The translations under genes were made by a program, and so were the position numbers. A stretch of 64,000 nucleotides of DNA from Acinetobacter bohemicus ANC 3994 (GTDB taxonomy: Bacteria > Pseudomonadota > Gammaproteobacteria > Pseudomonadales > Moraxellaceae), in assembly GCF_000367925.1 (NCBI RefSeq), contig NZ_KB849176.1, positions 486,191 to 550,190 on the forward strand. The letters run 5' to 3'. The notes under the pieces are model-generated. The model was not told the DNA's origin. It worked only from the letters and a program-made list of their open reading frames with translations, and did no database searches. Within the stretch, counting starts at the first letter, position 1; every line of letters starts with the position of its first letter. Below, piece by piece: positions 52,262 to 61,275 of this stretch.

Positions 52262-52583
52262 CACGATCTTCCTGAATTATTATTGAGTTTTAAAATAAAC
52301 GTGTAGGTAACTTAATGGGCTGTTTTATATTCGTCAAGTTAACGTACTGATTTGTGTGCTGGACTGCTGATATTTACTTTAAGCCCTTGTTGAATATTCT
52401 TTTTGTAATAATAAGTTTGAGATAAGCATAAAATGAGATTGTGCGAAGCGTATAAGTTTTTATGACTGACTTGAATTGGTTTATTTAATTTAAGACTTGA
52501 GAGATAAAAACTGGAGTTTAAGTCTAAATTTGTATATCTATAAGAGTGAATAGAAGCCCGTCGTTGAATATGGATACTCAACA
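52262..52583. other. Intergenic stretch before the EamA transporter gene
   Basis: The 322 AT-rich bp separate divergent genes and should hold both promoters. I see no gene, terminator or clear operator here. Confidence 0.5.
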
Positions 52584-53426
52584 ATGTTCTTAAAAATAAC
52601 CTTGGCTATGATGGCCTTTGCTGCAAATTCAGTATTGTGTCGTTTGGCTTTGGCTGGACAGCAAATAGACCCGTTAAGCTTTAGCGTGATTCGTGTCTGT
52701 AGTGGTGCGGTGGTCTTGTTAATGCTGTGGTTGCTGAGTCAAACACGACAGGTAATACAATGGAATTTATACAGCGCACTGGCTTTGGCGATTTATATTG
52801 TGGCATTTTCATATGCTTATATTCAAATTGATGCAGGTGTCGGGGCGCTTTTGCTGTTTGGAACGGTGCAATTGGCGATGGTTTTTTATGCTGTTTTTCA
52901 TGGTGAAAAATTAAATTTAAAACGTGGTTTCGGTTTAATCATTGCATTCATAGGGATTGTGATTTTACTTTTACCAGGAGCCAGTGCACCGAGTTTGAGT
53001 TACGCCATCATTATGATGATTTCCGGTTTAGCTTGGGCCGCTTACAGTATTTTAGGTAAGAAGATGCTGAATCCATTATCGAGTAGTTTAGGGAATTTTA
53101 TACTGGCTACTCCTTTGGTGCTGATGGGCTATTTTATGTTGCATCAAGGTACAAATATGAGTACTCGAGGCATTGTTCTAGCTATGCTTTCAGGTGGGGT
53201 CACCTCTGGTGGAGCATATGTGCTGTGGTATTCGATTGTTAAGCGTATCGACCGTATAGATGCGAGCACTGTACAACTGAGTGTGCCGTGTTTAGCAATT
53301 TTAGGTGGTTCGCTTTTTATTGGTGAAACAATAGGGCTACGTCTGATTTTATCAACGGTGATTGTGTTGCTGGGTATTTTTTTGGTGATTTATGCAGGAA
53401 AAAATAGCGTTGAAGAAAATAAGTAA
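52584..53426 (+). CDS. EamA/DMT-family transporter
   Basis: A 280-aa inner-membrane protein with about ten TM helices in two EamA repeats (about 1-130 and 140-275). The first repeat starts AFAANSVLCRLALAGQQIDPLSFSVIRVCSGA, the second ISGLAWAAYSILGKKM, and the end is LILSTVIVLLGIFLVI. These usually export metabolites or amino acids; the substrate cannot be told. A short cytoplasmic tail follows. Single gene with terminator. Confidence 0.88.
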   Translation: MFLKITLAMMAFAANSVLCRLALAGQQIDPLSFSVIRVCSGAVVLLMLWLLSQTRQVIQWNLYSALALAIYIVAFSYAYIQIDAGVGALLLFGTVQLAMVFYAVFHGEKLNLKRGFGLIIAFIGIVILLLPGASAPSLSYAIIMMISGLAWAAYSILGKKMLNPLSSSLGNFILATPLVLMGYFMLHQGTNMSTRGIVLAMLSGGVTSGGAYVLWYSIVKRIDRIDASTVQLSVPCLAILGGSLFIGETIGLRLILSTVIVLLGIFLVIYAGKNSVEENK

Positions 53427-53460
53427 GTCACTTTCTTATATTTGGTATTGATTTTTTATT

Positions 53461-53489
53461 AAAAAAAACCCGCGAAAATCGCGGGTTTT
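53461..53489. terminator. Bidirectional terminator, EamA/aminotransferase
   Basis: AAAACCCGCG-AAAAT-CGCGGGTTTT between two convergent genes. Confidence 0.93.
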
Positions 53490-53516
53490 TAAATCTAAAG
53501 ATTGAAATCTTATCGA

Positions 53517-54743
53517 TTATTGTGCAGCAGCAATTGAAGCAATCGCAGCATCTACGCCTTCGATTGAATCAGCAGCTTTCTTAATACGAGCAAGTGCATC
53601 TACAAGTACTTCATCAGCAGTTGCATAAGAAATACGCATGAAACCGCCTAAACCGAATGCATCACCAGGAACTACAGCAACACCTGTTTCTTCCAATAAC
53701 CATTCAGAGAATTCTGTGCAAGATTTTAAACCTTTAGCACGAATTAACGGTTTGATATTAGCGTAAGCATAGAACGCACCATCAGCAGGTAAGCAAGTGA
53801 TACCGTTGATGTCGTTTAAGCCTTTTACCACTAAGTCATGACGACGTTTGAATGCTTCAATCATTGGTTCAAGAACTTCTTGAGGACCATTCAATGCAGC
53901 TTCAGCAGCAACTTGTGAAATAGACGTTGGGTTTGAAGTTGATTGAGATTGGATTTTTTTCATTGCGCCAATCAATTTAGCAGGACCCGCTGCATAGCCA
54001 ATACGCCAGCCAGTCATTGCATAGGCTTTAGACACACCGTTTAACACGATTGTACGGTCATAAAGATCTGGAGCAACAGTTGCGATGTTGTAGAACTCAT
54101 CATCCCAACGGATTGGTTCATACATATCATCAGAAGCGATATAAACTTCTGGGTATTTACGAAGAACTTCAGCCAAAGCTTCTAATTCAGCTTTCGTGTA
54201 GATCATACCTGTCGGGTTAGATGGGCTGTTAAGCACCACTAAACGTGTTTTGTCAGTGATTGCAGCTTCTAGTTGAGCAGGTGTGATTTTGAAACGTTGT
54301 TCTTCACCACATTTCACTACAACTGGCACACCTTCAGCGATGATCACCATATCTGGGTAGCTTACCCAGTAAGGTGCAGGAATAATGACTTCATCACCTT
54401 TGTTTAACAAAGCAAGTGCCAAGTTAAAGAATGATTGTTTACCACCGCAAGAAACCAAGATTTGGTTTGCTGCATAATCAAGATTATTGTCGCGTTTAAA
54501 TTTTGCGATGATCGCTTTTTTAAGACCTGGCGTACCATCAACAGCGGTATATTTGGTAAAACCGTTGTTAATCGCTGTAATTGCTGCATCTTTGATGTGT
54601 TGTGGGGTGTCAAAATCTGGTTCACCTGCGCCCAAACCAATTACGTTTTTACCAGCCGCTTTAAGTTCAGCAGCTTTGTTGGTAACAGCAAGTGTAGGGG
54701 ACGGTTTGATGGCATTTACACGATCAGAGAGACGTACGTCCAC
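53517..54743 (-). CDS. Aspartate-type PLP aminotransferase
   Basis: A 408-aa class-I aminotransferase of the AspAT/AatA (Ib) type, interconverting aspartate and oxaloacetate with 2-oxoglutarate. Motifs: GLGAGEPDFDTPQHIKDAA, the Asn/Asp/Tyr set (NSPSNPTGMIY, SDDMYEPIRW) and the PLP lysine in VLNGVSKAYAMTGWRIGYAAGP, with Arg in FGLGGFMRISYA. The C-terminal tail is Ala-rich. Other specificities (tyrosine, prephenate) cannot be excluded. Single gene. Confidence 0.93.
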   Translation of the reverse strand: MDVRLSDRVNAIKPSPTLAVTNKAAELKAAGKNVIGLGAGEPDFDTPQHIKDAAITAINNGFTKYTAVDGTPGLKKAIIAKFKRDNNLDYAANQILVSCGGKQSFFNLALALLNKGDEVIIPAPYWVSYPDMVIIAEGVPVVVKCGEEQRFKITPAQLEAAITDKTRLVVLNSPSNPTGMIYTKAELEALAEVLRKYPEVYIASDDMYEPIRWDDEFYNIATVAPDLYDRTIVLNGVSKAYAMTGWRIGYAAGPAKLIGAMKKIQSQSTSNPTSISQVAAEAALNGPQEVLEPMIEAFKRRHDLVVKGLNDINGITCLPADGAFYAYANIKPLIRAKGLKSCTEFSEWLLEETGVAVVPGDAFGLGGFMRISYATADEVLVDALARIKKAADSIEGVDAAIASIAAAQ

Positions 54744-55054
54744 GGCAGTATTCCTTCTTATGGGGATTAGAAAATAAAAAAGCAGATTATTTTAGCCTAA
54801 AAAACAGAGGAAAGGGGAGACAGAATGCGCCAACAATAGAAAAAGTACATTGTTTTGTCTAATTGATGCTTTATATAGCACCATAAAAACTGACTGCTTT
54901 ATTGGGGGTGAAATTGGAATATTGTTTGTGGCACTCAATTATGTCTAAAATTGATGATTCAAGCCGATATTTTTAGCATGCTGTGGGCACTGCACTTGAA
55001 GCAAAAAGAGTGTGCATTAAAGTGCCCAACATGAAGAAATGCTTTAATTAAACC
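54744..55054. other. Intergenic stretch upstream of the aminotransferase
   Basis: The 311 bp hold the aminotransferase promoter region (minus strand) and the end of the 139-aa hypothetical. No gene or strong hairpin is visible. Confidence 0.5.
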
Positions 55055-55474
55055 TTAGTAAGCATATTTTAAGTCAGTGTAATCGCTGAGCGATTTTTGT
55101 AGATGAGCATTGATGAACTCACGAACATCTTCAGGTGTCATCGCTTGTCCTTGCTTGGTAATGACATGCTCTATCGGTTGTTGATCAACAGCGGTAATTT
55201 TATAAACGAAATTAGATGAGGTGGTGTAACCAGACTCTTGGTTAATCACGCAGGTCACATAACGATAGTTGTGTTCAAAGTTTAAATCGGTATGTGAAAA
55301 GACAAATTGTTCGAATAATTTAAGACTTTGACCATGAGCTAGGGCTTTGAGTTCCTCGACAATCGTTGCGCTGAACTTCATGCCATAGCGTTCAGAAATA
55401 GGCTTTTGATCAATCAACAACGAAACAGAGTCATCATCATTATGGGTTACTGTGACATTACTAAAATTAGACAT
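55055..55474 (-). CDS. Hypothetical soluble protein of 139 aa
   Basis: A soluble protein with no signal peptide or TM helix that I cannot place. It starts MSNFSNVTVTHNDDDSVSLLIDQKP, has a strand-rich middle (FEHNYRYVTCVINQESGYTTSSNFVYKITAV) and a helical C-terminus (TPEDVREFINAHLQKSLSDYTDLKYAY). Coding is supported by composition and a single clean frame. It stands alone between map and the aminotransferase gene. Confidence 0.7.
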   Translation of the reverse strand: MSNFSNVTVTHNDDDSVSLLIDQKPISERYGMKFSATIVEELKALAHGQSLKLFEQFVFSHTDLNFEHNYRYVTCVINQESGYTTSSNFVYKITAVDQQPIEHVITKQGQAMTPEDVREFINAHLQKSLSDYTDLKYAY

Positions 55475-55604
55475 GAGAATCTCTGAGTTAAAAATAAATT
55501 GGGATACGTGCCAGTATGGTTAAAATAGCTTAAAAATCAATTAGCAGTTGTATGTAGCACTTGTATGGATGTGAGATAAAAACTGCACCTTAAAAGCAAA
55601 AAAT

Positions 55605-55633
55605 AAAAAGGCCACATTGAAGTAGCCTTTTTT
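55605..55633 (-). terminator. Terminator after map
   Basis: AAAAAGGCCAC and GTAGCCTTTTT form a stem with one mismatch, about 20 bp past the map stop. Confidence 0.8.
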
Positions 55634-55653
55634 AAAAATAGATGCTTGAATTT

Positions 55654-56481
55654 TTATTTCATAAAACGTGATAAATCTTCTTCAGGACGAGCGGTGAGTA
55701 CTTCAACCCCAGTTTTTGTGACCAAAAGTGTATGTTCATATTGAGCAGATAAACTATGGTCTTTGGTGACCACTGTCCATTTATCACCGAGAAGTTTGGT
55801 TTTCCAGTCTCCACCATTGACCATAGGTTCAATGGTAAACGTCATACCTTCTTCAAGAATCATGCCGCTATTGCCTTGACCATAGTGCAGTACCTGTGGT
55901 TCATCATGGAATACTGTACCAATCCCATGACCGCAGTATTCACGAACCACACCAAAGCGTTCTGACTCAACATATTGTTGAATTACATGACCAATGTCGC
56001 CAATGGTTGAACCCGGTTTAACGGTTTCGATGCCACGATACATCGCTTCTTGAGCCACTTTACATAAACGGTCAGCCAAAATAGATGTTTCGCCACCGAC
56101 GATATACATCATATTGGTATCGCCGTGATAACCATCTTTAATCACGGTGACATCAATATTCAGGATGTCACCTTTTTTTAGTTTTTTACTGTCTGAAGGA
56201 ATACCGTGGCAAACCACATGGTTGACCGATGTGCAAATAACATGTTGGAACGCTGGGCGTCCGGGAGCTGCACCATAACCTAAACATGCGGGAATGGCAT
56301 CTTGAACATTGACAATATAGTCGTGACAAATCGTATCAAGCTCAAGTGTTGTGACACCCGGTTTGATATGCGGTTTGATCATATCCAAAACTTCAGCCGC
56401 CAGTCGTCCCGCCACACGCATTTTTTCAATTTCATCTGGGGTTTTAATGAGTCGACGTGGCGCTTGGTAAGTACTGTTCAT
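55654..56481 (-). CDS. map: Methionine aminopeptidase, type I
   Basis: It removes the initiator Met from nascent proteins. The 275-aa enzyme has all five metal ligands: Asp in LNIDVTVIKDG, Asp in YHGDTNMMY, His in YCGHGIG, Glu in TFTIEPMV and Glu in AQYEHTLLV. No N-terminal extension. It is divergent from rpsB, the common gammaproteobacterial arrangement. Confidence 0.97.
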   Translation of the reverse strand: MNSTYQAPRRLIKTPDEIEKMRVAGRLAAEVLDMIKPHIKPGVTTLELDTICHDYIVNVQDAIPACLGYGAAPGRPAFQHVICTSVNHVVCHGIPSDSKKLKKGDILNIDVTVIKDGYHGDTNMMYIVGGETSILADRLCKVAQEAMYRGIETVKPGSTIGDIGHVIQQYVESERFGVVREYCGHGIGTVFHDEPQVLHYGQGNSGMILEEGMTFTIEPMVNGGDWKTKLLGDKWTVVTKDHSLSAQYEHTLLVTKTGVEVLTARPEEDLSRFMK

Positions 56482-56496
56482 GATCTCTAAAAACTT

Positions 56497-56526
56497 TTGG
56501 AAATTTATATGTGACTATGGTATAAA
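56497..56526 (+). promoter_or_regulatory. Probable rpsB promoter
   Basis: TTGGAA, 18 bp, TATAAA, followed by a GC-rich GCCGCCC discriminator as in stringently controlled promoters. It leaves a leader of about 155 nt. Confidence 0.5.
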
Positions 56527-56584
56527 TAGCCGCCCATTTTATCAAATGCTTTTTCGTGAATATATTTCACGAGCTTTGTTGGAT

Positions 56585-56690
56585 GGGGCAACAAAATCCG
56601 CACATATATCGACACATTTCTCTGGGTGCCCTTTGGGGTGGAGAATGCGGATATATGGAGGCCTAACCCAAACTTTAAGGTATAAAGAAA
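56585..56690 (+). ncRNA. rpsB 5' leader with autoregulatory structure
   Basis: The leader shows an outer stem ATCCGC (56596-56601)/GCGGAT (56647-56652), an inner TTCTC/GAGAA stem, and a G/C-rich apical part (TGGGTGCCC-TTT-GGGGTG). Gammaproteobacterial rpsB leaders (the t44 RNA of E. coli) bind S2 for feedback control. Size and position match; the sequence match was not tested. Confidence 0.65.
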
Positions 56691-57440
56691 ATGGCAGATT
56701 ACAACGTAAGCATGCGTGACCTTCTTCAAGCAGGCGCGCACTTTGGTCACCAAACTCGTTTCTGGAATCCAAAGATGCGTGAATACATCTTTGGTGCGCG
56801 TAACAAAATTCACATCATCAACCTTGAACACACTGTTCCTGCGTTAAATGATGCTTTGAACTTTGTTAACAATCTTGCTAGCAAAAAGAACAAAGTATTG
56901 TTCGTTGGTACTAAACGTGCTGCTTCTAACATCATCCGTGAACAAGCGCAACGCGCTGGTCAACCATATGTTGATCACCGTTGGTTAGGTGGTATGTTGA
57001 CGAACTGGAAAACTCTTCGTCAATCGATCAACCGTTTGAAAGACCTTCAAACTCAATCTCAAGACGGTACTTTCCTTAAGCTTACTAAACGTGAAGCTTT
57101 AGAGCGTACTCGTGAGATGGAAAAGCTTGAACGTGCTTTAGGCGGCGTTAAAAACATGGGTGGTTTACCTGACGCATTATTCGTAATTGACGTTGACCAC
57201 GAATCAATCGCGATTAAAGAAGCTAAAAACCTTGGTATTCCTGTAATCGGTATCGTTGATACAAACTCTAACCCAGACAACGTAGACTACGTTATCCCGG
57301 GTAATGACGATGCAATCCGTGCGGTTACACTTTACGCTTCTGCTATGGCTGATGCGATTCTTGCTGGTAAAGAGTACGCTCAATCACAAGCAAACGCTCA
57401 AGCGAAAGCTGAAGACGTTAAAGAAGCTCCAGAGGCTTAA
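56691..57440 (+). CDS. rpsB: 30S ribosomal protein S2
   Basis: A 249-aa ribosomal protein. Signatures: the N-terminal VSMRDLLQAGAHFGHQTRFWNPKM, VLFVGTKRAASNIIREQAQRAGQPYVDHRWLGGMLTNW, and LPDALFVIDVDHESIAIKEA with IPVIGIVDTNSNPDNVDYVIPGNDDA. The Ala/Lys-rich tail is usual. Codon use is biased as in highly expressed genes. It is followed by tsf in one transcript with a partial terminator between. Confidence 0.98.
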   Translation: MADYNVSMRDLLQAGAHFGHQTRFWNPKMREYIFGARNKIHIINLEHTVPALNDALNFVNNLASKKNKVLFVGTKRAASNIIREQAQRAGQPYVDHRWLGGMLTNWKTLRQSINRLKDLQTQSQDGTFLKLTKREALERTREMEKLERALGGVKNMGGLPDALFVIDVDHESIAIKEAKNLGIPVIGIVDTNSNPDNVDYVIPGNDDAIRAVTLYASAMADAILAGKEYAQSQANAQAKAEDVKEAPEA

Positions 57441-57508
57441 TGCGTTTTGACGCAAGATTGTCATTTTTGCGACATGTAATGGTGGCAAATTAAGCGTCAA
57501 GAAAGCAG

Positions 57509-57539
57509 AACGGCCCAGAGAACACTTTGGGCCGTTTTT
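57509..57539 (+). terminator. Internal terminator between rpsB and tsf
   Basis: AACGGCCCA and TGGGCCGTT with a 13-nt loop and a T run. It lies about 69 bp past rpsB and 42 bp before tsf, so it probably lets only part of the transcripts into tsf, as known in other bacteria. Confidence 0.88.
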
Positions 57540-57580
57540 GTTGAACAGATTCATTTTTCTACCGTATTTAGGAGAACAAC

Positions 57581-58456
57581 ATGACTGCAGTTACTGCGAG
57601 CATGGTAAAAGAATTACGTGACCGTACTGGTCTTGCGATGATGGAATGCAAAAAAGCATTAACAGAATCTAATGGTGATGTTGAATTAGCGATTGATAAC
57701 CTTCGTAAATCAGGTCAAGCAAAAGCAGCTAAAAAAGCGGGTAACATTGCTGCTGATGGCGCGATCACGATTGCTCAAGAAGGCAACAAAGCGATTCTTT
57801 TAGAAGTAAACTGCCAAACTGACTTCGTTGCTAAAGACGAAAACTTTGCTGGTTTCTCTGCTAAAGTTGCTGCTGCTGCGCTTGCTGCAAACGAAACTGA
57901 TGCTGCTAAAATTGCTGAATTGAAACTTGAAGATGGCCAAACTGTTGAAGAAGCGCGTATTGCTCTTGTTCAAAAAATCGGTGAAAACATCCAAGTTCGT
58001 CGTGCGAAAATTGTTGAAGGTGAAAACCTTGCAGTTTACAAACACGGTTTAAAAATTGGTGTAGTTGTATCTTACACTGGTGATGCTGCTACAGGTAAAG
58101 GTATTGCAATGCACGTTGCTGCGTTCAATCCTGTTGCTGTAAATGCTGAAGGTGTATCTGCTGATCTTATCGCTAAAGAGAAAGAAATTGCTGAAGCGAA
58201 AGCGATCGAATCTGGTAAGCCAGCAAACATCGTTGAAAAAATGGTGACTGGTTCAGTTGAAAAATACTTGAATGAAGTTGTGCTTGAGCGTCAAATGTAC
58301 GTAATTGACAACGACAAAAAAGTTGCTGATGTATTAAAAGCAACAGCTACAGTTGTAGCTCAGTTTGTTCGCTTCGAAGTAGGTGAAGGGATTGAGAAAA
58401 AAGCAGAAATGAGCTTCGCTGAAGAAGTTGCTGCTGCTCAAGCTGCTGCTCAATAA
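57581..58456 (+). CDS. tsf: Elongation factor Ts
   Basis: The nucleotide exchange factor for EF-Tu. The 291-aa protein has the N-terminal UBA-like start VKELRDRTGLAMMECKKAL, the TDFV core LEVNCQTDFVAKDENF, and dimerisation/core repeats ending AQFVRFEVGEGIEKK. AGGAGAACAAC precedes the ATG. Codon use is strongly biased. Confidence 0.98.
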   Translation: MTAVTASMVKELRDRTGLAMMECKKALTESNGDVELAIDNLRKSGQAKAAKKAGNIAADGAITIAQEGNKAILLEVNCQTDFVAKDENFAGFSAKVAAAALAANETDAAKIAELKLEDGQTVEEARIALVQKIGENIQVRRAKIVEGENLAVYKHGLKIGVVVSYTGDAATGKGIAMHVAAFNPVAVNAEGVSADLIAKEKEIAEAKAIESGKPANIVEKMVTGSVEKYLNEVVLERQMYVIDNDKKVADVLKATATVVAQFVRFEVGEGIEKKAEMSFAEEVAAAQAAAQ

Positions 58457-58488
58457 TTTTACTGTATAAGTAAAAATATTGTGTGAAA

Positions 58489-58514
58489 GAAAGCCCCATA
58501 GCGGGGCTTTTTTT
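58489..58514 (+). terminator. Terminator after tsf
   Basis: AAAGCCCC-ATAGC-GGGGCTTTTTTT, 33 bp past the stop. Confidence 0.95.
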
Positions 58515-58546
58515 ATGCTTATAATAAAATTTTGAGGAATGATACG

Positions 58547-59077
58547 GTGACGAATAAAACCAATATGGGGATTGGTGCGGTTATTGTGATGTTAATCGCT
58601 GCATATTTTGGCCTCAATTTAAAACAGCAACAAACCTCTTCAGATTCATCTTTGGCGGATTCAAAGTCACATGCTGAAGTTTCAGTCGCATCTGGGCATC
58701 CGAAAACGCATGTAGATACGAAGCCTTCAAGTTTACAAACTCAAGATGATGAAAAAATACAGCAGGCATTTCAAGAACAAAAAAGCAATATTCAAGTTCA
58801 GTCGCGTGGCTTAATTCAAGCGATTTTACGTGATGATAATAACGGCTCTCGTCATCAAAAAATTATTCTTGAATTGAGCACTGGGCAAACGGTTTTGGTT
58901 GCCCATAATATTGATTTAGCACCGCGTATTGAGGATTTAAAACAAGGCGAAATAGTTGAATTTAATGGTGAATATGAATACAGCCCTCAAGGAGGAGTGA
59001 TTCACTGGACCCATCATGATCCACAAAACAAGCATGTCCATGGATGGCTAAAATACCAAGGACAAATCTATCAATAA
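58547..59077 (+). CDS. DUF3465-family anchored or exported protein
   Basis: A 176-aa protein with an N-terminal TM or signal anchor (MGIGAVIVMLIAAYFGLNL), a Ser/Gln-rich linker and a DUF3465 domain (about 80-176): GLIQAILRDDNNGSRHQKIILELSTG, LVAHNIDLAPRI, VEFNGEYEYSPQGGVIHWTHHDP. The His-rich GGVIHWTHHDP end is family-typical. Function unknown. I chose the GTG at 58547 because GAGGAA lies 7 nt upstream; the TTG at 58532 would start inside that site. Confidence 0.82.
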   Translation: MTNKTNMGIGAVIVMLIAAYFGLNLKQQQTSSDSSLADSKSHAEVSVASGHPKTHVDTKPSSLQTQDDEKIQQAFQEQKSNIQVQSRGLIQAILRDDNNGSRHQKIILELSTGQTVLVAHNIDLAPRIEDLKQGEIVEFNGEYEYSPQGGVIHWTHHDPQNKHVHGWLKYQGQIYQ

Positions 59078-59137
59078 TTTTAAAAAGCGCAATTTTGTTC
59101 TATAACAATGAATCTGGACTGATATGTTGAAATATCA

Positions 59138-59989
59138 ATGAGTGAGTCTATTATGCATGAACAAAAGTCTGAATATGTTGACTATAAACATCTTCAAGAA
59201 TTGGGTGGCTTAGAATTATTAACGGCTTCTTATCACCAAAAACAATTTTCTAAGCATGTGCATGAAGGTTATTGTATTGGTGTGATTGAAGAGGGTGCAC
59301 AGGCTTTTTTCCGTACTGGAAAGCTTCATATTGCACCTAAAGGCGATATTATTTTAGTGAATGCAGATGAAATTCATACAGGCGCATCTGCGGTTGAGTC
59401 CGGATGGAGTTATCGGGCGATTTATCCCACGCCAGAAATGTTGAATGAGGTGAGTCGGGACTTTTTTAACGCTACAGGCGTTACCCCGTGGTTTCCTGAT
59501 GCTGTGATACATGATGTCGGTTTGGCTCAGCAGTTGTCCTTTTTGTTTGATTTATTGGCTTGCAAAGATAATCTGTTATTTAAAGAAAGCATGTATATCT
59601 CAACGCTTGCATGCTTGATGTCAAGATATAGTAAAAGTCGTTTATCACCACAGAATTTACCGGAAACACAGAAAAAGATCCTTACGGTGAAAGAGCTGTT
59701 GGCAAGTTGTCCTGAAAAAGATCATTCACTGAGTGATTTGGCACAATTGGTTGATTTAAGTCCTTGGTATTTTTTACGGCAGTTTAAAAAATATACAGGA
59801 TTGCCTCCGCATGCGTGGTTGGTTCAATATCGCTTACATAAGGCTCGGCAATTGTTAAAACAAGGTGAAAATATTGCGGTTACTGCGCAGTTATGTGGTT
59901 TTTCAGATCAAAGTCATTTCAATCGACATTTTAAAAAAGCAATCGGTGTAACGCCTTTACAATATATTTCTAGTTTTAAACCCGCTTAG
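59138..59989 (+). CDS. AraC-family regulator next to azlCD-type genes
   Basis: A 283-aa regulator with an N-terminal cupin sensor (about 30-150; FSKHVHEGYCIGVIEEG) and a C-terminal AraC double HTH (about 190-280; LSDLAQLVDLSPWYFLRQFKKYTGLPPHAWL and ITAQLCGFSDQSHFNRHFKKAIGVTPLQY-like). AraC regulators of this type are commonly beside AzlC/LysE-type exporters and control them. It lies 102 bp upstream of azlC on the same strand. Confidence 0.88.
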   Translation: MSESIMHEQKSEYVDYKHLQELGGLELLTASYHQKQFSKHVHEGYCIGVIEEGAQAFFRTGKLHIAPKGDIILVNADEIHTGASAVESGWSYRAIYPTPEMLNEVSRDFFNATGVTPWFPDAVIHDVGLAQQLSFLFDLLACKDNLLFKESMYISTLACLMSRYSKSRLSPQNLPETQKKILTVKELLASCPEKDHSLSDLAQLVDLSPWYFLRQFKKYTGLPPHAWLVQYRLHKARQLLKQGENIAVTAQLCGFSDQSHFNRHFKKAIGVTPLQYISSFKPA

Positions 59990-60091
59990 TTTCGGTGTAT
60001 TTGATCTTTGGTTTAAGCAATTTTGTTCAAGCATATAAAAATAAGAAGGCTTAAATTCGATCTTTATTTAGTGAATTGCTCGGATTGAACA

Positions 60092-60802
60092 ATGTTGTGG
60101 ATGGCTCAGAAAAAACAATTAGATGATGAAGAGAAGTCATTAAGTTTCAGTCAAGGTGTGATTGACATGATGCCTTTGTCTATTTCGGTTTTACCTTGGG
60201 GGATTTTAGCAGGCTCGGTGGCAATCCAAGCGGGTTTGTCCGTATCACAAGCCATTGCAATGTCTGCCATCGTTTTTGCTGGTGCAGCACAATTGGTTAG
60301 TTTGGGAATGGTGATGTCTGGTGCTTCGGCACTGACCATTTTTTTCACTATTTTTTTAATTACCAGTCAGCATTTTATTTATGCACTGACACTACGGCAA
60401 AATATTGCTCCTTTAGCACTCAAAGATCGGTTGTCATTGGGTTTTCTTTTAACAGACGAGTTGTTCGCTGTCGCTATTTCGAAGTTGGATCGAGATAAAA
60501 AATATTTACTCGGTGCTGGGCTGAGTTTTTATATCGCATGGGTATTGTTTAGTGTGTTGGGCATTTATTTGGCCAGTACCGTGCCCAATTTGTCTGATTT
60601 TCATTTGGATTTTTCAATTGTAGCGGTGTTTGTTGCCATTATTGTTCCTTTAATCAAAAATCAGGCCGCATTTGTCGGTGTGGTGGTGACTTTACTGGCC
60701 GCATTAGTCTTTAAATATTTTCATATTGATGCTGCAATTGTGTTGTCTGGTGTAATTGGCATGCTGACTTCGATGTGTCTTGAAGCGAAGGGTGGACAAT
60801 AA
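60092..60802 (+). CDS. azlC: AzlC-family branched-chain amino-acid exporter, large subunit
   Basis: A 236-aa inner-membrane protein with about six to seven TM helices. The AzlC pattern is PLSISVLPWGILAGSVAIQAGLS, SAIVFAGAAQLVSLGMVMSGA and LLTDELFAVAISKL. With AzlD it is expected to export branched-chain or related amino acids. ATG at 60092 and 60101 are both possible. It ends 1 bp before azlD, so they are co-translated. Confidence 0.88.
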   Translation: MLWMAQKKQLDDEEKSLSFSQGVIDMMPLSISVLPWGILAGSVAIQAGLSVSQAIAMSAIVFAGAAQLVSLGMVMSGASALTIFFTIFLITSQHFIYALTLRQNIAPLALKDRLSLGFLLTDELFAVAISKLDRDKKYLLGAGLSFYIAWVLFSVLGIYLASTVPNLSDFHLDFSIVAVFVAIIVPLIKNQAAFVGVVVTLLAALVFKYFHIDAAIVLSGVIGMLTSMCLEAKGGQ

Positions 60803-60803
60803 A

Positions 60804-61121
60804 ATGACTTGGACCTATATTTTTATTTTGGCAGCTATTGTTTTTTTTAATCGCTATCTTTTTCTAGAGCCTAGAGTTGATATTAAGTTTCCTCATTTTT
60901 TTGAAAAAATGTTGAAGTATTCGGCTCCATGTTTACTCACAGCAATTTGTGCTCCTATTATTTTTTATCAAGATGATACGTTTAGAGCATTTGCAAACAA
61001 CCCTTATTTGTATGGTGCTATTTTTTGCGTGTTCATGATTTTATGGTTAAAAAAAACGTTACTCAGCATAATTTTAAGTTTGGTTTTCTTTTATATGCTT
61101 ACGATGTTCATGCCCTTGTGA
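60804..61121 (+). CDS. azlD: AzlD-family small subunit
   Basis: A 105-aa protein with about four TM helices (TWTYIFILAAIVFFNRYLFL, PCLLTAICAPIIF, YGAIFCVFMILWL, LSIILSLVFFYMLTMFM). It pairs with AzlC as the small subunit of the exporter. I chose the ATG at 60804 because it begins just after the azlC stop with GGTGGA upstream; the TTG at 60780 is less likely. Confidence 0.85.
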   Translation: MTWTYIFILAAIVFFNRYLFLEPRVDIKFPHFFEKMLKYSAPCLLTAICAPIIFYQDDTFRAFANNPYLYGAIFCVFMILWLKKTLLSIILSLVFFYMLTMFMPL

Positions 61122-61241
61122 CATTTTTCAGGCTGTTTAAATTCGTTTAAAAATATAATGGTATATTTTGTTGGTCTCATTTTTGCCTCATTCAATAGAT
61201 AGCTTAATAGATTAAAAATAAACAATAGAATCCCTAAAAAT

Positions 61242-61275
61242 AAGCCGCTTGATTGTTAGAATTCAACATGTGGCT
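61242..61275 (-). terminator. Hairpin at the end of the Mpo1-like gene
   Basis: AAGCC...GGCTT arms with an inner TTGA/TTCAA pair; on the minus strand it is followed by ATTTTTA. It overlaps the gene's stop region. Confidence 0.45.

Noticed and set aside
52339..52584. Open frame of 81 codons upstream of the EamA gene
   Set aside because: Low-complexity Ser/Tyr/Lys-rich translation and no ribosome site. Probably non-coding.
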